Assembly (NCBI RefSeq): GCF_001187535.1
Contig: NZ_LFIO01001733.1
Span: 225,344-289,343, forward strand
Source of the DNA: Rhizobium ecuadorense
GTDB taxonomy: Bacteria > Pseudomonadota > Alphaproteobacteria > Rhizobiales > Rhizobiaceae
DNA: 64,000 bases
Direction of reading: 5' to 3'
Part shown: positions 54,842 through 64,000 of the stretch, in pieces
Position numbering within the stretch: the first letter of the stretch is position 1
Layout: the number at the start of each line of letters is the position of its first letter
Translations under genes and position numbers: made by a program
Notes under the pieces: generated by a model
Told to the model about the DNA's origin: nothing
What the model saw: the letters and a program-made list of their open reading frames with translations, nothing else
Databases searched by the model: none

Positions 54842-55376
54842 GCAGCTCCCGAAAAATGTGCCGGCCGGTCACCGGCGTTGCGCGATCGATCGAGGACCGA
54901 CTCGCGTAATCTATGGCATGAACGACGATATGCGAGGAGCGGAAAGAAAAAGGGCGCTCAACGACATCAGCCGGAGCGCCCGTAGCATGCAATCGACGAC
55001 GTTTGCGGCGGAGGTCGACAGCAGCAACGGCAGATGACGAGATTCGGAACGGATTGGCAACATGCAAGCGGAACAGGGGACGTTATTTCCAGCCGATCGC
55101 CTCTGTCATCCACCTGTTATCCACAGCCTATCCACAGGCGCTGGAGCTACGACCGCAGCAACTTCAATGACATTCGCCTGGCGGCAAACAATAGCCCGCA
55201 AATACAATGTGACCATCGAATGACACTGCGCTTTTGTTTGCGGGCGCAGATACAAACCACGACGCGGCTCAGCTAGATTCAATTCTCTTCCCGACCGTGG
55301 CGGCGGACGCCGGGAGGAAGTGGGCGGTGGGCAACATGAGGGCCCGCCGCCCTCTTTTCATTCAGCCAGTTCTGAT
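54842..55376. other. Intergenic region downstream of ntrC with DnaA-box-like sites
   Basis: About 535 bases without a supported gene. It includes a consensus DnaA box TTATCCACA (55117-55125), a second near-match CTATCCACA (55128-55136), and an AT-richer stretch to about 55280. This is where ntrY would be expected after ntrC, so it holds the right edge of the inserted block. Confidence 0.5.
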
Positions 55377-56824
<1,448 letters not shown>

Positions 56825-56828
<4 letters not shown>

Positions 56829-57979
56829 CGAGAAGGTCCTGTCGAGCTTGCGGAAGAGGCGTCTTCAAGCGAGGCGTCCTTCGACGCCGGCATGAGAACG
56901 CGGAATGTCGTGCGGCTGTTCTGGCTGTCGCATTCGATGATGCCGCCGTGATCGCCGATGATCTTGGCGACCAGCGCCAGGCCGAGGCCGCTGCCGTTGG
57001 TCTTGGTGGTGATGAAGGGATCGAAGAGATGCGGCAGCAGATCGGTGGGAACGCCGGGGCCGTTGTCGTGGACGCAGAATTCCAGCGGCAGCGAGATTTT
57101 TTCACGGGTGCCGGCGACGGAGAGACGGATGCCGGGGCGATAGGCCGTGGTCAGCAGGATCTCGCCGTCCGGCCTATCGCCGACCGCTTCGGCGGCGTTC
57201 TTCACCAGATTGAGGAAGACCTGCACGAGCTGGTCGCGATTGGCATAGACGGCCGGCAGCGATGGGTCATAACTCTCGGTCACGCGGATGTTGCGGGCAA
57301 AACCCGCCTTGGCGACGGCCTTCACGTGATCGAGCACGGAATGGATGTTGACCGGCATGCGGTCGACCGGGCGCTCGTCGGAAAAGACTTCCATGCGATC
57401 GACCAGCGAGACGATGCGGTCGGTCTCGTCGCAGATCAGCCGGGTCAGCGCCCGGTCGTCGTCGACCGCGGATTGTTCGAGCAGCTGGGCGGCGCCGCGG
57501 ATGCCGGAGAGCGGGTTCTTGATCTCATGCGCCAGCATCGAGGCGAGACCGGTGACCGAGCGGGCGGCGGCGCGATGCGTCAGCTGCCGGTCGATCTTGT
57601 CGGCCATCGAGCGTTCCTGAAAGACGATGACGACGGCGCCGGGCTCGCTGAGCACCGGGGCGACGTAGAGATCGACGAGCTTGTCCTGGCCGAGGCGGGG
57701 CGAACTCAGGTCGACGCGATATTCGTTGACCGGCGCCTTGCGCTCGCGCACCTGGTCGATCAGGGCGAGCAGCGGGCTGCCGAAGGGAATGAACGTCGAG
57801 ATGCGATAACGCGCCAGATGCGAGGCGCTGGCGCCGAAGAAGGCCTCCGCCTCCCAATTGGCGAAAACGACGAAGCCGGATTCGTCGACCATGACGACGG
57901 GGTTCTGGATGGCGTTGAGCACGGCCATGGCGACGGTTCCGCCGGCAGGATCGGGCGGAGAAGTCGTATCCTTCGTCAT
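56825..57979 (-). CDS. ntrB: Nitrogen regulation sensor kinase NtrB
   Basis: A 384-residue soluble kinase/phosphatase for NtrC. Residues ~18-130 are a PAS domain (LNAIQNPVVMVDESGFVVFA). The H box is SMLAHEIKNPLSGIRGAAQLLE in two overlapping parts with His ~155. N, G1 and G2 boxes are VFLNLVKNAAEAV, DNGPGVP and GSGLGLALVAKI. GlnB controls its kinase/phosphatase balance in other bacteria. It overlaps dusB upstream and ntrC downstream by four bases each. Confidence 0.95.
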
Positions 57980-59004
57980 GCCGCCTCCCGGCTGTCGACA
58001 ACACCCGATGCCAATGCCTGATAAAGGGCCTGATAAAGGCGTGCGGCCACCTCGCGCGGATCGCGGGAGGTCATGATCGCAGCTTTATCACCGCCGGCGA
58101 GATCAGGGGCGAAACGCTCGAGATACCAGCCGAGATGCTTGCGAGCATGGCGGATCGCCACCGCCTCGCCGTAGAAATCCAGCATCATCGCGTAATGTTC
58201 GACAGCGATATCGGCGATCGCCTCGCGGCGCGGCGCGGCGGCACCTGATATGACGCCGGCATGCCACGGCCTGCCCTGGCAGCCCCGGCCGATCATCACG
58301 GCATCGGCGCCGGAGCGGCGCAATATTTCCTGCGCGTCCTCTGACGTTTCGACATCGCCATTGGCGATCAGCGGAACCGAGATTGCCTCGCGAACGGGAC
58401 GGATCGCGTCCCAATCGGCGCGGCCTTCATAAAACTGCATGCGGGTGCGCCCATGAATGGTCACGAGCTGAATGCCGGCCGCTTCGGCGCGGCGCGCAAT
58501 CTCGGGCGCGTTGATCGAATTCTCGTCCCAGCCGAGGCGCATCTTCAGCGTCACGGGAATATCGACGGCCTTGACCGTCGCCTCGATGAGGCCGAGCGCG
58601 TGATCGGGATCGCGCATCAGTGCTGAGCCGGAGTAACCGCCGATCACCTTCTTTGCCGGGCAGCCCATGTTGATGTCGATGATATCGGCGCCATGATCGG
58701 CAGCGATCTTCGCCGCCTCCGCCATCCAGTGCGCCTCGCGGCCGGCGAGCTGCACCATATGCGGACGGAAGCCTGCGGCCTTGAGCCGCGACCAGGATTC
58801 GGCCGTGTCGTTGACCAATTCGCGGCTCGCCACCATTTCGGTGACGACGAGGCCGGCGCCGAAGCGCCAGGCGAGCTCGCGGAAAGGCATGTCCGTGACG
58901 CCGGACATCGGCGCCAGCACGACACGGTTGCGCACCGATACAGGTCCTATTCGGAAAGGCGCTGCGAGGTCCTTGGAAATCAAATGATTATCTTTCGGGC
59001 ACAC
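57976..59004 (-). CDS. dusB: tRNA-dihydrouridine synthase (DusB/NifR3)
   Basis: A 342-residue TIM-barrel FMN enzyme reducing uridines in the tRNA D loop. Motifs are LAPMSGVTDMPFRELA, the catalytic Cys in IDINMGCPAKKVIGG, LKMRLGWDE, VTIHGRTRMQFYEGRADW and MIGRGCQGRPW for FMN phosphate. The position upstream of ntrBC is the classic nifR3-ntrB-ntrC order. The GTG at 59004 gives the full frame, but the ribosome site is poor; an in-frame TTG eight codons on is an alternative. Confidence 0.93.
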   Translation of the reverse strand: MCPKDNHLISKDLAAPFRIGPVSVRNRVVLAPMSGVTDMPFRELAWRFGAGLVVTEMVASRELVNDTAESWSRLKAAGFRPHMVQLAGREAHWMAEAAKIAADHGADIIDINMGCPAKKVIGGYSGSALMRDPDHALGLIEATVKAVDIPVTLKMRLGWDENSINAPEIARRAEAAGIQLVTIHGRTRMQFYEGRADWDAIRPVREAISVPLIANGDVETSEDAQEILRRSGADAVMIGRGCQGRPWHAGVISGAAAPRREAIADIAVEHYAMMLDFYGEAVAIRHARKHLGWYLERFAPDLAGGDKAAIMTSRDPREVAARLYQALYQALASGVVDSREAA

Positions 59005-59149
59005 TGTGGAACTGCATGATTTTTAGCCATTGTTCCCCGGCTTGCCAAGGGGGCTCAGATCGAAATCGATATTTTTCGGGCAGATGCTGGAAAAGGCCAA
59101 AGCAAGACGTTAGAGCACTCGGGTCAATTCCGCATAATTTAGGGGATTT

Positions 59150-60370
59150 ATGCTGCAAATGCCTTCTAAGCAACCGATATCGGCTGGAATTGTCATCGTC
59201 GCCGCCGGCCGCGGCGAGCGTGCAGGCTCCTCCGAGGAAGGCCCGAAGCAATATCGCCTGATCGGCGGCAAGCCGGTTATCGCCCATACGCTTGAAAACT
59301 TCATGACGTGGGGGCCGGCGACCGAGATCGTCGTCGTTATTCATCCTGATGACGAGGCACTGTTTGCAAAGGCGTTGCGCCACATCGTCTCGGCAACGCC
59401 GATCGAAACGGTGCATGGCGGCGCGACCCGGCAGCAATCCGTGCTGGCGGGGCTGCGACATCTCAAGGACAAGCAAATCAGCCATGTGCTGATCCATGAC
59501 GCTGTGCGGCCGTTCTTCGACCATGTGCTTCTCGACCGCATCGCCGAGAACCTTGGCGACGGCGCGGCCGCTGTCCTGCCGGCGACACCCGTGACCGACA
59601 CGCTGAAACGCGCCGACAGCATCGGCGCCGTGTTGACGACGGTGTCGCGCGAGCACCTCTACGCCGCGCAGACGCCGCAATCCTTCGCTTTCGAAACGAT
59701 CCTCGACGCGCATGAAAAGGCAGCGGCGAGCGGGCGCAGCGATTTCACCGACGATGCCTCGATCGCGGAATGGGCGGGCATTCCGGTGACGATCGTCGAG
59801 GGCACGGCCGATAATGTCAAACTGACGGTGAAGAAGGATATCGCCATGGCCGACGACAAACTGTCGACGTCGCTGCTTCCCGATGTGCGCACCGGCAATG
59901 GCTACGACGTGCATCAGCTCGTAGCAGGCGATGGCGTGACGCTCTGCGGCGTGTTCATTCCGCACGACCAAAAGCTGAAAGGCCATTCGGATGCCGACGT
60001 AGCGCTGCATGCGCTGACAGATGCGTTGCTCGCCACCTGCGGCGCCGGCGATATCGGTGACCATTTCCCGCCCTCCGATCCGCAATGGAAGGGGGCGGCG
60101 TCGCGCATCTTCATCGAGCATGCCGCGCGGATCGTGCGAGAGCGCGGCGGCACGATCATGAATGCCGATGTCTCGCTGATCGCCGAGGCGCCGAAGGTCG
60201 GCCCGCATCGCGAGGCCATGCGGGCGAAATTGTCGGAGTATCTCGGCATCGAGATCGAGCGCTGCTCGGTCAAGGCGACGACCAACGAGACGATCGGCTT
60301 CGTCGGCCGGCGCGAAGGCATCGCTGCGATCGCCACGGCGACCGTCGTCTATCGCGGGGGGAAACGATGA
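59150..60370 (+). CDS. ispDF: Bifunctional IspD/IspF isoprenoid enzyme
   Basis: A 406-residue fusion in the MEP pathway. Residues ~1-235 are the CDP-ME synthase (IVIVAAGRGERAGSSEEGPKQY; VLIHDAVRPFFD). Residues ~245-406 are the MEcPP synthase (GNGYDVHQL zinc Asp/His; FIPHDQKLKGHSDADVALHA; SVKATTNETIGFVGRREG). The fused form is typical of alphaproteobacteria. The ATG at 59150 precedes the IspD nucleotide loop by about 15 residues. It is divergent from dusB and overlaps cinA by four bases. Confidence 0.95.
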   Translation: MLQMPSKQPISAGIVIVAAGRGERAGSSEEGPKQYRLIGGKPVIAHTLENFMTWGPATEIVVVIHPDDEALFAKALRHIVSATPIETVHGGATRQQSVLAGLRHLKDKQISHVLIHDAVRPFFDHVLLDRIAENLGDGAAAVLPATPVTDTLKRADSIGAVLTTVSREHLYAAQTPQSFAFETILDAHEKAAASGRSDFTDDASIAEWAGIPVTIVEGTADNVKLTVKKDIAMADDKLSTSLLPDVRTGNGYDVHQLVAGDGVTLCGVFIPHDQKLKGHSDADVALHALTDALLATCGAGDIGDHFPPSDPQWKGAASRIFIEHAARIVRERGGTIMNADVSLIAEAPKVGPHREAMRAKLSEYLGIEIERCSVKATTNETIGFVGRREGIAAIATATVVYRGGKR

Positions 60371-60867
60371 GCCTTTTTCCCGAGGACATTCAGTCGGCGG
60401 CGCAGACAATCATCCGTGACTTCACGTCCGCGGGGCTGCTGATCTCGACCGCAGAATCCTGCACCGGCGGGCTGATATCAGGCGCGCTGACCGAGATATC
60501 GGGATCGTCGGCGGTCGTCGACCGCGGCTTCGTCACCTATACCAATACCGCCAAGATCGAGCTGCTTGGCGTGCAGGAGGCAACGCTGCTGGGTTTCGGG
60601 GCGGTCTCCGAGGAAACGGCGCGGCAGATGGTGCATGGCGCCCTCTTCCGCTCGCGCGCCGACATCGCCATCGCCGTCACCGGCATTGCCGGCCCCGGCG
60701 GCGGATCGGCGGAGAAACCGGTCGGCCTCGTGCATCTCGCCGCCAAATCACGCAGCGGCGCGCTCCTCCATCGTAAAATGCTCTATGGCGACATCGGCCG
60801 CAGCGAGGTTCGGCTGGCAACGGTCCGGACGGCACTGGAGATGGTGCGCTCGCTCCTCACGCACTGA
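60367..60867 (+). CDS. cinA: CinA C-terminal domain protein (NMN deamidase type)
   Basis: A 166-residue single-domain CinA, the pncC type that deamidates nicotinamide mononucleotide. STAESCTGGLISGALTEI holds the catalytic Ser, DRGFVTYTNTAKIELLGV the second block, and AVTGIAGPGGGSAEKPVG the third. The N-terminal domain of long CinA proteins is absent, as normal in rhizobia. Its ATG overlaps the ispDF stop. Confidence 0.9.
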   Translation: MSLFPEDIQSAAQTIIRDFTSAGLLISTAESCTGGLISGALTEISGSSAVVDRGFVTYTNTAKIELLGVQEATLLGFGAVSEETARQMVHGALFRSRADIAIAVTGIAGPGGGSAEKPVGLVHLAAKSRSGALLHRKMLYGDIGRSEVRLATVRTALEMVRSLLTH

Positions 60868-60886
60868 TGGTGCCTGCAGCCGCCCG

Positions 60887-61339
60887 TCACGCGGCAGCGT
60901 AGATCTTGCTCGCGCGCGTCTGGAAGGCTTCCGTGAACATGCGGAAGGCGCGGTCGAACATCGAGCCCATCAGCGCGCCCAAAATGCGGCTCTTGAACTC
61001 GTAGTCGATGAAGAAATCGACGGTGCAGCCGCCGGTCGGCGTCTCCGTGAAATGCCAGCGGTTGTCGAGATATCTGAACGGGCCGTCGATATATTTGACC
61101 TCGATGACGCGCTCGGCGCGGTTCAGCAGCACCTGGGTCGTAAAGGTCTCGCGGATCGCCTTGTATCCCACAGTCATATCGGCGACGAGAAGGATCTTGC
61201 CGTCGCGCTCCTTGCGGCTCCGGATGGCAAGCGCCTCGCAGAGCGGCAGAAATTCGGGATAGCGCTCGACATCGGCAACGAGGTCAAACATCTGTTCGGG
61301 CGTGTGCGGGACGGGACGATGGGTTTCGAATTGCGGCAT
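60887..61339 (-). CDS. Coq10/RatA family START-domain protein
   Basis: A 150-residue polyketide-cyclase/START-like protein. TPEQMFDLVADVERYPEFLPLC is the signature N-terminus, followed by FTTQVLLNRAERVIEVKYIDGPF and DFFIDYEFKSRILGAL. Coq10 homologs bind ubiquinone and support respiration, while E. coli RatA has been reported to block ribosome assembly; in alphaproteobacteria beside lipA the Coq10 role is more likely. The start at 61339 is used; it follows the kinase-like pseudogene by nine bases. Confidence 0.88.
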   Translation of the reverse strand: MPQFETHRPVPHTPEQMFDLVADVERYPEFLPLCEALAIRSRKERDGKILLVADMTVGYKAIRETFTTQVLLNRAERVIEVKYIDGPFRYLDNRWHFTETPTGGCTVDFFIDYEFKSRILGALMGSMFDRAFRMFTEAFQTRASKIYAAA

Positions 61340-61348
61340 AGGCGGCAA

Positions 61349-61924
61349 TTAAGCGGGCCGGCCGAGAAGATCAAGAAGCTCGCGCATCTCACGACGGGAT
61401 TTTAGTTGGAGTACCGGTATGTGAGAGCCGCGCTCGGCGATCCCGCCGGCATGATCCCGAAGTGCCGCCTGGATTAAGGGGACGACATGGCGCTCGAAGT
61501 TCCAGATATAGGAAAGCGCATCCAGCGAGAGGCTTTCAGGGCAGCCGGCAGGCAATTCGGGACGGTTACGCCCGAAATAACGCAATGCTCTTGAGATGGC
61601 ACCGGACAGGCAGGCATATCTTGGCGGGCGAAGCCAAATGACCGCCTGAGCGCGCGGCAGGCGAAGATGGAAAGAACTGAGGCCGGTTCAGTCCATGATC
61701 CAGCGCTCTTCCTCCACGACCTTGGCGATAAGGCGATCGATCTCATCGCGCGGCCTCTTTCTCCAGCCGGGCAGCCAGTAGAAGTCACGGTCCATGGAGA
61801 TGTAGCGAAGTCCGAGCGCTCGCGAAAGCCGCTTTGCGAGCGTGCTCTTGCCGCTGCCGGGGCAGCCGATCACCAGGATGCGGTCGGCCGCACGCATCGA
61901 TTTCAAACCGGATGTGCCTTTCAT
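61349..61924 (-). pseudogene. Adenylate-kinase-like P-loop protein interrupted by a stop codon
   Basis: A single frame of ~190 codons with one in-frame TGA at 61688-61690. Before it lie the P loop VIGCPGSGKSTLAKRLSR and RYISMDRDFYWLPGW, ending EERWIMD. After it the frame continues naturally with TGLSSFHLRLPRAQAVIWLRPPRY-like sequence (in two blocks) and a helical end. Relatives of the FlaR/topology-modulation type read WIMDGN at this point, so the stop replaces a Gly codon (GGA to TGA). It is a recent point-mutation pseudogene, or a sequencing error. Confidence 0.8.
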
Positions 61925-61979
61925 CGCCGGCAGCCCAAAGAAAAACCGCGATGAAAACCACTGCGGTCAGTTTGTTAAC

Positions 61980-62095
61980 GAACGTCGCGCCCTACTCGGC
62001 GGCGTCCTCGGCCTTGTGCCGAGGATCTGCTGCGCATCACCCGTCGCAGATGCTCGGGACAAGCCCGAGCATGACGAAAGGGAGATTGGAGCAGT
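61980..62095. repeat. Palindromic intergenic repeat
   Basis: Two adjacent inverted repeats: CCTCGGCCTTGTGCCGAGG and GCTCGGGACAAGCCCGAGC, joined by CAGATGC-type spacer and followed by ATGACGAAAGGGAGATT. This is a pattern often seen between alphaproteobacterial genes; it separates lipA from the kinase-like pseudogene. Confidence 0.6.
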
Positions 62096-62123
62096 CTGAC
62101 GTGCAGCAAAAGGTTGCGAACCC

Positions 62124-63095
62124 TTACTCAGCCGCCATCACCAGCTTCTTTTCGCGCGCCGCACGCAGCCGGGCAAAATCATCGCCGGCATGGTGGGAGG
62201 AGCGGGTCAGCGGGCTGGAGGCGACCATCAGGAAGCCCTTGCTGTAGGCGACCGTCTCATAAGACTTGAACTCGTCCGGGGTGACGAAGCTTTCGACCTT
62301 GTGATGCTTGCGGGTCGGCTGCAGGTACTGGCCGATCGTCAGGAAGTCGACATCGGCGGTCCGCAGGTCGTCCATCAGTTGCAGCACCTCGTTGCGCTCC
62401 TCGCCGAGGCCGACCATGATGCCCGATTTGGTGAACATGGTTGGGTCGAGTTCCTTCACCCGCTGCAGCAGGCGGATGGAATGGAAATAGCGGGCGCCGG
62501 GGCGAACCGTGAGGTAATTGCCAGGGACCGTTTCCATATTGTGGTTGAAAACGTCGGGCTTGGCGGCGACGACACGCTCCAAGGCGCCCGGCTTCTTCAG
62601 GAAGTCCGGCGTCAGGATTTCGATTGTCGTTGCCGGCGAAGCGGCGCGGATCGCCCAGATCACCTTTTCGAAGTGTTCGGCGCCGCCGTCCTCCAGATCG
62701 TCACGGTCGACCGAGGTGATGACGACGTGGGATAGGCCCATCTCCTTGACCGCCTTGGCGACATTCTCGGGCTCGGCCATGTCGAGCGCGTTCGGCTTGC
62801 CGGTGGCGACATTGCAGAAGGCGCAGGCGCGGGTACAGATCTCGCCCATGATCATGAAGGTGGCGTGCTTCTTGTCCCAGCACTCGCCGATATTCGGGCA
62901 GCCGGCCTCCTCGCAGACGGTGACGAGCTTGTGCTCCTTCACGATCGCCCGCGTCTCGGCATAACCCTTGGAGGTCGGCGCCTTGACGCGGATCCAGTCC
63001 GGCTTGCGCATGACTTCCGTATCCGGCCGATGCGCCTTCTCCGGATGGCGCACGCGCTTGGCGTCGGGATTGATCGTGTCGAGGATAGTCACCAT
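62124..63095 (-). CDS. lipA: Lipoyl synthase
   Basis: A 323-residue radical SAM enzyme inserting sulfur into octanoyl groups. The auxiliary cluster motif is CEEAGCPNIGEC (CxxxxCxxxxxC), the SAM cluster motif is CTRACAFCNVATG (CxxxCxxC), and the conserved end has RSSHHAGDDF with the Ser ligand (RSS). It supplies lipoate to the dehydrogenase complexes whose E3 gene, lpdA, lies upstream on the same strand. Confidence 0.96.
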   Translation of the reverse strand: MVTILDTINPDAKRVRHPEKAHRPDTEVMRKPDWIRVKAPTSKGYAETRAIVKEHKLVTVCEEAGCPNIGECWDKKHATFMIMGEICTRACAFCNVATGKPNALDMAEPENVAKAVKEMGLSHVVITSVDRDDLEDGGAEHFEKVIWAIRAASPATTIEILTPDFLKKPGALERVVAAKPDVFNHNMETVPGNYLTVRPGARYFHSIRLLQRVKELDPTMFTKSGIMVGLGEERNEVLQLMDDLRTADVDFLTIGQYLQPTRKHHKVESFVTPDEFKSYETVAYSKGFLMVASSPLTRSSHHAGDDFARLRAAREKKLVMAAE

Positions 63096-63142
63096 TGCAG
63101 TATCAGCCTTCCGCCGCTCTTAAAGCGGCATCATCTCTTGAT

Positions 63143-63391
63143 CTAGCGCCGCACCAGCCGCGCAAGGAATATCAGCAGGCAGGCGCCAAGGAAACCCGTG
63201 ACGAAATAACCGAGCCGTCCGCCGGCGAGCTGGACATGGAATTGGGCGAGGATGGCGGTGGCGACGACCGAGCCGACGATGCCGAGCACGATATTCAGGA
63301 AAATCCCGTACCGCGCCTCCATCAGCTTGCCGGCGAGCCAGCCCGCAAGGCCGCCGATGATGATTGCCGAAATTAAGCCCACGCCTTCCAT
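63143..63391 (-). CDS. GlsB/YeaQ/YmgE family membrane protein
   Basis: An 82-residue protein with three hydrophobic helices and the family's glycine pattern (ISAIIIGGLAGWLAGKLM; GIFLNIVLGIVGSVVATAIL). Members are stress-associated inner-membrane proteins of unknown biochemistry. It is 13 bases downstream of a second member, so the two form a pair between lpdA and lipA. Confidence 0.85.
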   Translation of the reverse strand: MEGVGLISAIIIGGLAGWLAGKLMEARYGIFLNIVLGIVGSVVATAILAQFHVQLAGGRLGYFVTGFLGACLLIFLARLVRR

Positions 63392-63404
63392 GCCTGCCCT
63401 ACCC

Positions 63405-63659
63405 TTAAGCGACCGCCCTGGCGATCAGCACCACGATAATCGCGCCGACGGTGGCGTGGATGATCTGCACCACCAGCGCATTGTCGATGCCCAGCGAAAT
63501 GCCGAGGGCGCTGAACAGATAACCGCCGACGAAGGCGCCGATGATGCCGCTCAGCAGGCATCTGATCAAACCGCCGCCACCGACGACCAGACTGGCGAGG
63601 AAGCCTGCGACCAGGCCGATCAGCAAAAACACCAGCAACGCCTGCGTCTCCATAGACAT
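63405..63659 (-). CDS. GlsB/YeaQ/YmgE-like membrane protein
   Basis: An 84-residue protein with three hydrophobic segments (ALLVFLLIGLVAGFLASLVV; CLLSGIIGAFVGGYLFSAL; QIIHATVGAIIVVLIA), a diverged relative of the neighbour at 63143. GGAAAT lies just before the ATG. The duplication with divergence suggests a hetero-oligomer, which is inference. Confidence 0.8.
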   Translation of the reverse strand: MSMETQALLVFLLIGLVAGFLASLVVGGGGLIRCLLSGIIGAFVGGYLFSALGISLGIDNALVVQIIHATVGAIIVVLIARAVA

Positions 63660-63779
63660 GATGATTTCCTTTCGTTTTTTCCAGCCCCCGAGCTATGGCC
63701 TAGGCCACCCCGGAAGATGGCTTAGCCGCCCTGGGGGATGGCATACGCCACCCGGGATAAAGGGCGGCCTTGGAAATTA

Positions 63780-64000
63780 TCAAGCGTTCAGCACACGGCC
63801 ATAGGCATCGAGCACCGCTTCCTTCATCGTTTCGGAAACTGTGGGATGCGGGAAGATCGTGTGCATCAGCTCTTCCTCTGTCGTCTCCAGGTTCATCGCG
63901 ACGACAAAACCCTGGATGAGTTCGGTGACTTCGGCGCCGACCATGTGGGCGCCGAGCAGCTCGCCGGTCTTCTTGTCGAAGATCACCTTGACCATGCCCT
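63780..64000 (-). CDS. lpdA: Dihydrolipoamide dehydrogenase, C-terminal part
   Basis: The frame runs in from the right edge of the window and ends at 63780. KVIFDKKTGELLGAHMVGAEVTELIQ and the IFPHPTVSETMKEAV block with the catalytic His-Pro pair (HPTxSE) are the E3 dimerisation domain that completes the partner subunit's active site. It regenerates lipoate in the 2-oxoacid dehydrogenase complexes. Start and FAD domain are outside. Confidence 0.93.
   Translation of the reverse strand, partial: GMVKVIFDKKTGELLGAHMVGAEVTELIQGFVVAMNLETTEEELMHTIFPHPTVSETMKEAVLDAYGRVLNA

Overview
The window looks like chromosomal DNA of a Rhizobium of the leguminosarum/etli type. The support is the typical alphaproteobacterial gene order dusB-ntrB-ntrC ... 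ntrY-ntrX-D-amino-acid aminotransferase-hfq-hflX-mazG, the lpdA-GlsB-like-lipA-coq10-like stretch beside cinA and ispDF, several DUF982 genes, a RIME-type mosaic repeat, high GC and strong GGAG ribosome sites. All family assignments were made by reading the translated sequence; no database search was run.

Layout. 1-10.9 kb is loosely packed accessory chromosome: a partial flavodoxin-fold oxidoreductase, a RidA protein, a MarR regulator divergent from an FAD monooxygenase with two matching palindromes between them, a fused pair of gene remnants (tetR and an SDR), small rhizobial orphans, a DUF4242-cyclase fusion, a frameshifted second FAD monooxygenase and small stress or membrane proteins. 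10.9-21.8 kb is a compact 10.8-kb integrated element in the 3' half of tRNA-Lys(UUU). It is flanked by 46-bp repeats and carries an integrase, an AlpA-like regulator, a RepA-like ATPase followed by a repeat-rich origin candidate, an HK97-type major capsid protein, a small-terminase-like protein and an opposite-strand three-gene cargo module. No large terminase, portal, protease or tail gene is seen, so it resembles a phage satellite or a strongly reduced prophage. 21.8-34.9 kb is core metabolism: CcdA, an MBL hydrolase, an AEC transporter, a UbiH-type hydroxylase, siroheme and sulfite reduction genes (DUF934, cysI, DUF2849, cysG), a deaminase, mazG, hflX, hfq and a D-amino-acid aminotransferase.

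35-59 kb holds the nitrogen-regulation genes, but ntrBC (55.4-58.0 kb) and ntrYX (35.0-38.6 kb), normally adjacent in rhizobia, are separated by about 16.7 kb. The intervening block contains an IS1182-type transposase, a pentapeptide-like protein, an Lrp/PatB divergent pair, a purU-folD-glyA one-carbon oxidation cassette with a divergent LysR regulator, an Aap-like amino-acid ABC transporter with D-serine dehydratase, and an aldo/keto reductase. The genes read as an uptake and catabolic unit: an amino acid is imported, deaminated by DsdA or cleaved by the GlyA-like enzyme, and the C1 unit is oxidised by FolD and released as formate by PurU. The GlyA here has lost three near-invariant active-site residues, so its substrate may not be L-serine.

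59-64 kb is housekeeping: ispDF, cinA, a RatA/Coq10-like protein, an adenylate-kinase-like gene with an in-frame stop, lipA, two GlsB-like membrane proteins and the 3' end of lpdA. The best candidates for undescribed biology are the tRNA-Lys satellite with its TIGR04255-containing cargo, and the D-serine/one-carbon island with its variant GlyA.
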